Below, piece after piece: positions 8,919 to 15,667 of a stretch of 64,000 bases of DNA. The notes beneath the pieces were generated by a model. That model searched no databases and was not told where the DNA came from. It saw only the letters and a list, made by a program, of their open reading frames with translations. Both the position numbers and the translations under genes were made by a program. Source of the stretch: Alistipes sp. (lineage in GTDB: Bacteria > Bacteroidota > Bacteroidia > Bacteroidales > Rikenellaceae); NCBI GenBank assembly GCA_017381935.1, contig JAFOBG010000021.1:1-64000 (forward strand), in the 5' to 3' direction. Position 1 is the stretch's first letter. Each line of letters opens with the position of its first letter.

Positions 8919-11900
8919 TTATCTCCAACTTGAAGGCATTTGACCAAAATCAGACAACTTAGTACAGCCTGCAAAGCAATCGGCATGGGCAGAGTCCGAA
9001 GTTGGGTTGATAATAAACTCTTCGCCCTTTGTTCTCTCGTAGAGATGGACCTTTGTCTGGCCTACAAGGGTATATGGGCTCTCGCCTGTAAGGGAGCTAC
9101 AATTCTCAAAACACTTGCCGATATAGCTTATTCGGCGAACTGTATCAAATAGCTCTGCCGGAAGAGAGGTCAGAGAGCTACAGCCACTAAAGCACTCGGT
9201 AAAGGTAAGGCTTGTAGTCTTTGTTCCTATAGCAGCAAAGAGTGAACCAGGGATAGAGGTTAGAGAGCTACATGAGGCAAATGTACGCTCAAACGATGTT
9301 ATGGCAGGGGCCTGAGCAAATATCTCTGCCGGAATGGCTGTAAGTGAAGTACAGCCACTAAACAGAGCCTTGACTGTCGAGAGTTTCTCGTTTTTGCCAA
9401 TCAGCGTTGCAGGTACACTCTTGAGCGCAGTACACTCCGAGAAGGTCTCTGTAAGCTGTGTAGCGATGCTATTTGCCGCAAACAACCCCTCTGGCAGCTC
9501 CTCCAAAGCGGTACAGCCCTTAAATGTGGCTGTAAACTTAACCTTCGATTCACTCAACGGCTCAAATATAGATTGTGGCAGGTTTTTAAGCGATGTGCAG
9601 CCCGCAAATGTATATGCAAGCGAAGTTACGGTAGTAGTCTGTGGGAAGATACCCTCGCCGATAGATGTAAGAGCTGTACAACTGTTAAATGTATTCTCAA
9701 AGCCTGTGCTGACCTTGACATTGGCTGCAAACAGGGCTGCAGGGATACTCTCAAGGCCTGAGTCGTAGAATGTATATTTAAAACCTGGCGAAGTTACCTT
9801 AGTAAACCTTGTAAAGAGCTGAGCTGGTACTGTTTTAAGGTTCTTACAAGAGGCAAAGGTATAAGAAAAGTCGGCTGACGAGTAGTCTCTTGCCTCTGCA
9901 AACAGAGCTTCAGGGACTTGCGTAAGTGCCGTATTCTCAAAAGTATATGTAAACTCATAAGCTGTAGTAACGCCACCAAACAGAGCCTCTGGCACAGTCT
10001 GTAGAGCCGTACAATCAGAGAAGCAGTATCTAAACGAAGTGGCAGCTGTCAGGCCATCAAAGACACCCGCCTCGATAGTTGTCAACTCTTTACACTTATG
10101 GAACACTGCGCCCATAGTTCTAACGCTTGTAAGGCCCTCAAAAAGACCCTTCTGCAGGCTCTGTACACCTGTCATGTAGAAGATATACTCAAGATTTGTA
10201 ACCGTCTCTAACCCCTTAAACAGGCCTACAGGCAGGCTCTTTATCGAGTTACAGCCGGCAAACATATACTTTATATCTTTTACCGAGTCGGCCCCACTAA
10301 ACAGGCTCTGAGGAATAGACTCTAAATTCACACATGCCGAGAAGGCGCCCATCATCGTTGTCGCCTGACTACATGTGGCAAAGATTGACTGAGGTATCTC
10401 CGTAATAGCTGTAGCTCCAAAGACATAGTCAAGCTGCGTTACCTCCGGACAACGAGCAAAGAGGTTTGCAGGTATAGAGCGTACAAGTCCTGCTCTTACT
10501 TGTGGCTCTATCTGCTCAAAATTCGGCAGCGTAGATGTGGTATTTACAATACCCGTACCCAAGCCATAGAAAGCGTATGAGAAGTCCTCCGCCATAGGGC
10601 AGTTATCCAACAGCCCCTCAGGAATAGCACTCACCGAACCGCAGTGGCTAAAGCAATCCTCAAAGTTTCTGGCTACAGTAGCATATCTGAACAGACCCGC
10701 AGGTATCTCTTTGAGCGACAGACAGCAAGAGAAGGCTCCGAGGAACGACTTGACAGAGGCAAACGAGCCGCACACATCATTTGGTATCGACTCTAAGGCC
10801 GAGCAGCCCAAACACATATCGACAGCCGTTGTATAGCCCAAATTACCCCACGAGATAATATTCTTCAAATCTGTTGTCAGAGAGCTCTCACTACCAAACT
10901 CAAGCGACTTGGCACTACCACTTATATACAGTGTATATAGTCCCGGCTCTGCGTAGGTATGAGTTCCACGACGAGCCTCGAATGTCTCTACCTCCGAGCC
11001 ATCGCCCCAATTGACAGTTATAGACCCCTCGGTAGAGGTTGTCAGCACAGGGGCTGCAGTGTATAGGTAGTTCTCATAAGGCACCTCAATCTCATAGATA
11101 AGCTCCTGAGTGTCGTTACCTATCTGATGCACCTTGATTGCCGCCGTTGCGTTATTATCCTTGTCGCCCACCGTAACCACGATATTTCCAAAGCGCTGAT
11201 TTCCGGCGTTATTTTCATCAATCGTTACCTCAACGGCCCCCTCACTCTGCTTGGCTACAAACCAATCGCTATCGCCCTCAACTCTCCACTCAAGCTCAGG
11301 GTTGGACATAATGGCAATTGTCTTGACACCTCCCTGGCTATCTACAGCCACATTATGAGATTTAAGCTCCACAAAGGCACTTCCATCCTGACTTACCGAG
11401 AGACAATCACTCTTATCGCCCGCCACAAGGGTAATTGTTGTCTGGCGCATTGCTCTATCCTTATTCGGGTCAGCCGTAATCTTAAGGCCTCTCTCTGTGC
11501 GCTCGATAAATAGCCAACTGCAGGTAGCCTCCACTCTCCAATCCTCGCAAGTGGTCTCGACCTCAATCTGCTCAGACAAATCTACATAGGCGGCAAAGTG
11601 ATGCACATTCTTAGCCAAAGCAATCTGAGGCTCTAAGGCCCCTAATTGATTTACGGCGATAGTTACGCTATTTATCGTCTCGCCCCTCTGTGCCGTAATT
11701 ACAATTGTTGCCTGACGAGCAGCCTCGCCACTATTCTCCGCAGCTGCGACAGTCAAAAAGTAGTCATTACTCTCCACGCTTAGCCACTCTCCGCCCTCAA
11801 CGTTATAGCTCCAGCTATCGGTATTGGTTACAACGTCAATGACAACCTCTGCGCCACGACTCTTGATATTCAGCTCTCCGCTTTGACCCGACTCAGCCAT

Positions 11901-12038
11901 AGTGAGCAACGGGTTATCAGAATAGACCTCCATTGTCAGCTGACCCTCAGAGGTAGGCGGAACAATTTGAGGCTCTACGTTTTTTGTACACGCCACGACA
12001 CAAATCAGTGCCACGACTGAAAATATATAATGTCTCAT
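8919..12038 (-). CDS. BACON + PKD-like + DUF285/BspA-type repeat lipoprotein
   Basis: A 1039-aa lipoprotein (lipobox CVVAC, Cys17). Three consecutive BACON-like domains occupy about residues 25-310; each ends in a VxQxG-type strand (VNQLG, VSQDG, VHQIG). A PKD-like module follows (TVNWGDGSEVETF...HTYAEPGLYTLYISG, about 325-375). From about residue 390 to the end there are roughly two dozen repeats of about 27 residues with the pattern F..C..L..IP..LF......V..F..TF, matching the DUF285/BspA-type leucine-rich repeats of surface proteins. There is no membrane anchor beyond the lipid. The gene sits between two other lipoprotein genes with gaps of 8 and 11 bp. Adhesion or ligand binding is the usual role proposed for such proteins; here it is inferred. 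Confidence 0.85.
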   Translation of the reverse strand: MRHYIFSVVALICVVACTKNVEPQIVPPTSEGQLTMEVYSDNPLLTMAESGQSGELNIKSRGAEVVIDVVTNTDSWSYNVEGGEWLSVESNDYFLTVAAAENSGEAARQATIVITAQRGETINSVTIAVNQLGALEPQIALAKNVHHFAAYVDLSEQIEVETTCEDWRVEATCSWLFIERTERGLKITADPNKDRAMRQTTITLVAGDKSDCLSVSQDGSAFVELKSHNVAVDSQGGVKTIAIMSNPELEWRVEGDSDWFVAKQSEGAVEVTIDENNAGNQRFGNIVVTVGDKDNNATAAIKVHQIGNDTQELIYEIEVPYENYLYTAAPVLTTSTEGSITVNWGDGSEVETFEARRGTHTYAEPGLYTLYISGSAKSLEFGSESSLTTDLKNIISWGNLGYTTAVDMCLGCSALESIPNDVCGSFASVKSFLGAFSCCLSLKEIPAGLFRYATVARNFEDCFSHCGSVSAIPEGLLDNCPMAEDFSYAFYGLGTGIVNTTSTLPNFEQIEPQVRAGLVRSIPANLFARCPEVTQLDYVFGATAITEIPQSIFATCSQATTMMGAFSACVNLESIPQSLFSGADSVKDIKYMFAGCNSIKSLPVGLFKGLETVTNLEYIFYMTGVQSLQKGLFEGLTSVRTMGAVFHKCKELTTIEAGVFDGLTAATSFRYCFSDCTALQTVPEALFGGVTTAYEFTYTFENTALTQVPEALFAEARDYSSADFSYTFASCKNLKTVPAQLFTRFTKVTSPGFKYTFYDSGLESIPAALFAANVKVSTGFENTFNSCTALTSIGEGIFPQTTTVTSLAYTFAGCTSLKNLPQSIFEPLSESKVKFTATFKGCTALEELPEGLFAANSIATQLTETFSECTALKSVPATLIGKNEKLSTVKALFSGCTSLTAIPAEIFAQAPAITSFERTFASCSSLTSIPGSLFAAIGTKTTSLTFTECFSGCSSLTSLPAELFDTVRRISYIGKCFENCSSLTGESPYTLVGQTKVHLYERTKGEEFIINPTSDSAHADCFAGCTKLSDFGQMPSSWR

Positions 12039-12046
12039 TATCTCAA

Positions 12047-13186
12047 TCAGTTAATATATTTTCTAAACACTATATCTCCCATAGGGAACATTGTCGGCTG
12101 AGAACGATAGCCAAAGGCCACCTTATTGCCGCTATCATCGTATGTCCACAAACCAAAGCCCACATAGCTAAAGCCCTCAACCTTAGGCATGTTGAGCTTC
12201 ATCGTTGCATAGTCTGCAGATGGGATAGTCTCCACCTCAAGTGAGGCAAACGAGAACTTATTGCTGTTAATGAGTGTAATATAGAGGAATACATCATACG
12301 ATAGCACACTCCAGCCAAATGGGATAACAATACCGCCACCCTTTTTGTCATACTTAACCTCAAGCGAGGTACTTGGATAGAGGAAATCCTTCATTATAAA
12401 GGTCTTGCCATACTCGCCCTGCTCCAAATCGAAGATAAGGAAATATTGGCTCTGACTTGGGTTATAATCCAACTCATTGAGTGAGCCATTTGGAGAGTAG
12501 AACCACTTTGTAGCTGTAATCTCCCACTGACCCAGTAGCTGAAGATAACCATTCTGGCTACGGCTCTGCTGCTCCACTGTAAGGCAAAAGCTCTCATTGC
12601 CATCTGTAGTTGCCACAACGACCTTACCTGTACGAGAGCTCTTATCATCGGGATTTGCAGCCGAAACAACCTTCACACGCTCCGCAGTGCGCTCTACAGT
12701 AAGCCAATCGCTATCACTTGTAGCCTCCCACTGCAGCTCCGAGATAACGGTAAAGGTAAAGCTATCCCCCTCAGAGTCAAACAGGCAACTCTCCGGTGCG
12801 CTTGTCTTCAAATCAAAGGCTCTGCCCGCCTCCTGACACACACTCACTGCATACGGCTCTACGTCCGACTCTCCGACAACCTCGATATAAAATAGCGACA
12901 CTCGCTCTGAGAGTGTCTCGTTAGGCTGAGCGACAACAACTACCCTATCCTGCTGCTTGGTCAACTCATACCACTGCTCAGCATCAGCCGCCGTTGGGGT
13001 TATCTGCCACTCTACACTTTCAGGGAATGGCGATACGGCAACACTCTGCTCGCCACCCTTACAATCAAAAACAACGCTATTTGCCGAGAGGGTAAGCGAC
13101 TGAACCACAATAGGTTCAGGCTCCGAACAACTCCCACAAAAAAGCAAAATTGCCAAAACCGGCAATAAATTGTAGATATGTTTCAT
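12047..13186 (-). CDS. BACON-domain lipoprotein, first gene of the run
   Basis: A 379-aa lipoprotein; the ATG at 13186 gives a clean signal peptide with the lipobox FCGSC (Cys20), whereas the longest reading adds 13 unlikely residues from the leader. Two BACON-like domains follow: about 27-125 (SLTLSANSVVFDCKGGEQSV, closing SVCQEAG) and 125-215 (CLFDSEGDSFTFTVISELQWEATSDSDWLTVERT, closing TVEQQSR). The C-terminal half, beginning LGQWEITATKW, looks like a small lipocalin-like beta domain comparable to that in 1983-3437. A TATCTTTG box lies about 80 bp upstream, making this the promoter-proximal gene. Function unknown; probably a surface-exposed carbohydrate- or protein-binding lipoprotein. Confidence 0.8.
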   Translation of the reverse strand: MKHIYNLLPVLAILLFCGSCSEPEPIVVQSLTLSANSVVFDCKGGEQSVAVSPFPESVEWQITPTAADAEQWYELTKQQDRVVVVAQPNETLSERVSLFYIEVVGESDVEPYAVSVCQEAGRAFDLKTSAPESCLFDSEGDSFTFTVISELQWEATSDSDWLTVERTAERVKVVSAANPDDKSSRTGKVVVATTDGNESFCLTVEQQSRSQNGYLQLLGQWEITATKWFYSPNGSLNELDYNPSQSQYFLIFDLEQGEYGKTFIMKDFLYPSTSLEVKYDKKGGGIVIPFGWSVLSYDVFLYITLINSNKFSFASLEVETIPSADYATMKLNMPKVEGFSYVGFGLWTYDDSGNKVAFGYRSQPTMFPMGDIVFRKYIN

Positions 13187-13264
13187 AAAAAAACTTTGCG
13201 ACTCCCCCGTACGGGAAGTCGTCAATATACTATTAAATCGTTTGTGAATTTTTCAACTTGACTG

Positions 13265-13272
13265 CAAAGATA
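13265..13272 (-). promoter_or_regulatory. -7 promoter box of the lipoprotein run
   Basis: TATCTTTG on the minus strand, 78 bp before the ATG at 13186, within an A/T-rich divergent intergenic region. No good -33 element was seen. Confidence 0.55.
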
Positions 13273-13442
13273 ATTATTTTAAAATTAAAAAAACGAATAT
13301 ATTCACAAAAAATGCACTTTTTCACTCTCCCCTACTCTGTAGAGTTCACTTTTCAACAAGATATTGGCAACAATTCACCCCTATCACTGCCGTTTGGTCA
13401 AATATGCCGACAAAATAATATTCCAAATTTAAATTAATTGTC

Positions 13443-13450
13443 TATCTTTG
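13443..13450 (+). promoter_or_regulatory. -7 promoter box abutting the WecA-like start
   Basis: An exact TAnnTTTG box (TATCTTTG) ends only four bases before the ATG at 13455, so the transcript would start at or next to the start codon. Confidence 0.55.
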
Positions 13451-13454
13451 TAAT

Positions 13455-14618
13455 ATGAATACGACAATAATAGTAATAACCTCATTTATTGTTTCCTTTG
13501 TAGGAACTGCTATAATTCACCCCTACCTTGTCCGTTTTGCCAAGGCTAAGGATATTGTTGACAACCCCAATACACGCAAGTTGCAACTCCGCCCCGTCCC
13601 CGTTTTAGGTGGTTTGGCAATCTTTTTCGGTATTGTCATGGGGCTTATTGCCTGCTGTACGATTACCGACTGCACCCCTCTGTTTATTGTTGTAAGTTGC
13701 ATGATGATAATGACTTACGTCGGTGCATTGGACGACGTGCTGGATATTTCCCCTATTATTCGTCTCATTTCGCAGGTCGTAACCGTCCTTATATTGATAT
13801 ATGTAGGCGGCTTTTCGCTCAATAACTTCCACGGCTTGTGGGGCATCTATTCTCTGCCTGAGATAGTCTCTACGCCGCTAACCATTATTGCAGTTGTGGG
13901 CATTATAAATGCTCTAAATCTCATTGATGGTGCAGATGGACTGTTTTCGATATTCTGCATCTGCGTCTGCACACTCTTCGCCACGATATTCCACGCAGTG
14001 GGCGATTTTCCACTCTTTGCACTCGCCATTGCATCTATCGGAGCGATGATACCATTCTTGTTGCACAATGCCTTTGGCATTGAGTCCAAGATGTTTGTTG
14101 GCGATGGCGGCTCATTGCAGATGGGTGTTGTCCTCTCGGTATTTGTCATGGAGGTTATTTGCAAGCCCGAGTATAGTGTTCTTGTAGCTCAGAGCAACCT
14201 GAGCCTTGTGGCATTTGTCTTGGCAGCGCTCTCTATGCCTGTCTTTGACACTCTGAGAGTTATGATAGCACGCATAGCACACGGCACCTCGCCCCTTATT
14301 GGCGACAAGACGCACCTGCACCACCTCTTTATCGGCCTTGGCATTTCGCATATCGGAACAGCAGTACTTATCAACCTGCTCAACCTGAGCGTTGTTGGAG
14401 TGTGGTACCTCTCAGCCCAAAATGGCTGCAGTGCAGATGTGCAGTTCTACACCGTTATCTGCATGGCGCTACTGCTCAATTGCGGCATCTACTATGGTGT
14501 TGCATTGCTCGATAAACTCATTCCAGAGAAGATGCATCAAGCACGCCTCTGGAAGATAAATCACCGCCCAAGTCGCCGATTTTTCGATTTTATGCGAAAA
14601 TTTGTTGACAAGATGTAG
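13455..14618 (+). CDS. WecA/MraY-type undecaprenyl-phosphate sugar-1-P transferase
   Basis: A 387-aa polytopic membrane enzyme of glycosyltransferase family 4 that transfers a sugar 1-phosphate (usually GlcNAc-1-P or a related sugar) from a UDP-sugar to undecaprenyl phosphate on the cytoplasmic face, starting synthesis of O-antigen, capsule or other glycans. The motifs appear in the family order: RKLQLRPVPVLGGLAIFFG, the DD motif ALDDVLDISPIIRL, NALNLIDGADGL, VGDGGSLQMG and the C-terminal basic/His motif GDKTHLHHLFIGLG, typical of WecA rather than MraY. About ten to eleven hydrophobic segments are present. The gene stands alone between a divergent lipoprotein operon and tRNA-Arg. Which sugar is used cannot be told from the sequence. 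Confidence 0.88.
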   Translation: MNTTIIVITSFIVSFVGTAIIHPYLVRFAKAKDIVDNPNTRKLQLRPVPVLGGLAIFFGIVMGLIACCTITDCTPLFIVVSCMMIMTYVGALDDVLDISPIIRLISQVVTVLILIYVGGFSLNNFHGLWGIYSLPEIVSTPLTIIAVVGIINALNLIDGADGLFSIFCICVCTLFATIFHAVGDFPLFALAIASIGAMIPFLLHNAFGIESKMFVGDGGSLQMGVVLSVFVMEVICKPEYSVLVAQSNLSLVAFVLAALSMPVFDTLRVMIARIAHGTSPLIGDKTHLHHLFIGLGISHIGTAVLINLLNLSVVGVWYLSAQNGCSADVQFYTVICMALLLNCGIYYGVALLDKLIPEKMHQARLWKINHRPSRRFFDFMRKFVDKM

Positions 14619-14638
14619 CTGAATTGGAAAAATTGTAT

Positions 14639-14646
14639 TACTTTTG
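14639..14646 (+). promoter_or_regulatory. -7 promoter box of tRNA-Arg
   Basis: TACTTTTG, an exact TAnnTTTG match, ends 24 bp before the tRNA. Confidence 0.6.
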
Positions 14647-14670
14647 CGGAGCATTTTGCAAAATACGGCT

Positions 14671-14744
14671 GGTTCCGTAGCTCAGTTGGATAGAGCAACA
14701 GCCTTCTAAGCTGTGGGTCGTGGGTTCGAATCCCGCCGGAATCA
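14671..14744 (+). tRNA. tRNA-Arg(TCT)
   Basis: A complete 74-nt cloverleaf. The acceptor stem GGTTCCG pairs with CGGAATC with one G-T wobble, followed by discriminator A. The anticodon stem ACAGC/GCTGT closes the loop CTTCTAA, giving anticodon TCT (14705-14707), which reads AGA. The T arm GTGGGTTCGAATCCCGC is canonical. CCA is not encoded. A hairpin with a T tract follows 30 bp downstream. Confidence 0.97.
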
Positions 14745-14754
14745 CGAGCGATGC

Positions 14755-14890
14755 AAACAAACATCATTGGCAAGCCACTCCGAAAGGGGTGGCTTTTGTA
14801 ATATAAGCAGTTGCGGGTGCTTGCACACTTACAACTGCTTATATTGCAAAAGATATTCTGCTATGCAGAACTTGCCAATGATGTTTGTTT
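14755..14890. repeat. 136-bp cloverleaf-like palindromic element
   Basis: A perfect 20-bp inverted repeat (AAACAAACATCATTGGCAAG at 14755-14774 and its complement at 14871-14890) forms an outer stem. Three hairpins fill almost all of the interior: GCCACTCC-GAAA-GGGGTGGC (14774-14793), a 20-bp stem with one mismatch (14794-14813 with 14832-14851), and TTCTGC-TAT-GCAGAA (14856-14870). Only four bases (14852-14855) are left unpaired between the arms. No protein-coding capacity is evident. The first hairpin plus TTTT may also terminate the tRNA transcript. The class of element is unknown to me; a structured RNA, a non-autonomous mobile element or a cruciform site are all possible. Confidence 0.8.
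14774..14797 (+). terminator. Probable tRNA-Arg terminator
   Basis: An 8-bp G/C-rich stem with a GAAA tetraloop followed by TTTT, 30 bp after the tRNA. It is also the first arm of the larger palindrome. Confidence 0.6.
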
Positions 14891-14898
14891 ATATCCGA

Positions 14899-15250
14899 GG
14901 TTCCGTGCGGGAAAGACGCAGTAAAGCGAAGCGGCTGCGTCAATCCCGCCACCAGTAATGCTTGCGCTCTCTATGCCGAGGATTACAAGGGAAAGGCGTT
15001 AAGCGGAGCAGACCTTGGTCTGCGCAGTAGCCAATCCCGCCATTGTCGGGCTTGCACGAAACAATGCACAGAAATAACAAAAAATACCGTACAAAGTACG
15101 GCTTTCTTGTTGCACATTGCCGAGGACTCCAAGGGAAAGACGCAGTAAAGCGAAGCGGCTGCGTCAATCCCGCCACAGGCAATGCTTGCGCTCTCTCTGC
15201 CGAGGACTCCAAGGGAAAGGCGCAGTGTAACCGAGCAGGCCAAAGGCTAG
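14899..15250. repeat. Array of hairpin-forming direct repeats
   Basis: Four related but diverged units share the frame GGGAAAG.CGCAG or GGGAAAGGCG, a variable middle, CAATCCCGCCA, then AATGCTTGCGCTCTCT.TGCCGAGGA. Units 1 and 3 (near 14908-14951 and 15132-15175) are identical over about 44 bp and fold as GCGGGAAAGACGCAG against CTGCGTCAATCCCGC (14907-14949). Unit 2 (14989-15038) keeps the GGGA/TCCC closing stem but has a different inner hairpin, GCAGACC-TT-GGTCTGC. Unit 4 is partial (from 15213). Between units 2 and 3 lies CCGTAC-AAA-GTACGG followed by CTTTCTT (15088-15106), a likely terminator. Reading frames through the array look like chance products. From 15251 to 15454 nothing else was recognised. 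Confidence 0.75.
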
Positions 15251-15454
15251 TAAAGTAGTATATCCCCTTTAGACGCAGGTAGAACAAGGCCATGACTATT
15301 ACTACGATTTAAAAGCAATTACTCCAATTGCGTTGTGCCATTTGCTATTATAATAGACGATTCTAACATTATTTTAAGACTATATCTATCCTTGAATTTT
15401 ATCAGTAAAGTCAATTTTTATGATAATATAGTGATATAGTAACCAATATTTTAC

Positions 15455-15462
15455 TACCTTTG
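15455..15462 (+). promoter_or_regulatory. -7 promoter box of the second peptide/lipoprotein locus
   Basis: TACCTTTG, exact TAnnTTTG, 45 bp before the peptide ATG at 15508. The sequence upstream is very A/T rich. Confidence 0.55.
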
Positions 15463-15507
15463 CTTTTTCAAAGGTTAGTTTAAATGACTAAAAATACTTA
15501 ATTATTT

Positions 15508-15654
15508 ATGAGAAAGGTTAGTAGAAGTTACTCTGGTTATCAGAGTCCACAGTTGTCCATTTTTGAAGTTGAAGCCGAGGCCGGTTTTACTATCTCTGAT
15601 GGTTTTGGAATGCCAGGAGAGAATCCTGATTTTAACGATTATGGTGATTTTTAA
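15508..15654 (+). CDS. 48-aa acidic peptide paired with a fimbrillin-like lipoprotein
   Basis: A 48-aa peptide that begins MRKVSRSYSGYQSPQLS and ends FNDYGDF. It has the same length and order of elements as the peptide at 6964-7110: basic start, Y-x-SP, a Glu-rich middle with AEAGF.IS, G.PGEN, acidic tail, terminal Phe. It lacks a signal peptide and a membrane segment. Its stop lies 13 bp before the ATG of a fimbrillin-like lipoprotein, and a TAnnTTTG box lies upstream, so the two genes share a transcript. Two independent occurrences of the same pairing are the main evidence that it is a real gene. Function unknown. Confidence 0.7.
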   Translation: MRKVSRSYSGYQSPQLSIFEVEAEAGFTISDGFGMPGENPDFNDYGDF

Positions 15655-15667
15655 CACATTTACAGCT

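Noticed and set aside
14899..15250. The repeat array as a CRISPR
   Set aside because: Units are only partly identical, unevenly spaced and palindromic over more than 40 bp, and no cas gene is near.
14671..15250. An integrated element using tRNA-Arg as attachment site
   Set aside because: No integrase gene and no duplicated 3' end of the tRNA longer than nine bases is present in the window; the short matches are recorded as a finding instead.
14940..15293. Long minus-strand reading frames (117 and 86 aa) across the hairpin array
   Set aside because: They follow the repeat structure, have no start context or domain, and several frames are open at once because the repeats are G/C rich. They are treated as non-coding.
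15563..15667. The long N-terminal extension of the fimbrillin-like lipoprotein
   Set aside because: It overlaps the 48-aa peptide gene in another frame and would bury the signal peptide; the ATG at 15668 gives a clean lipobox.
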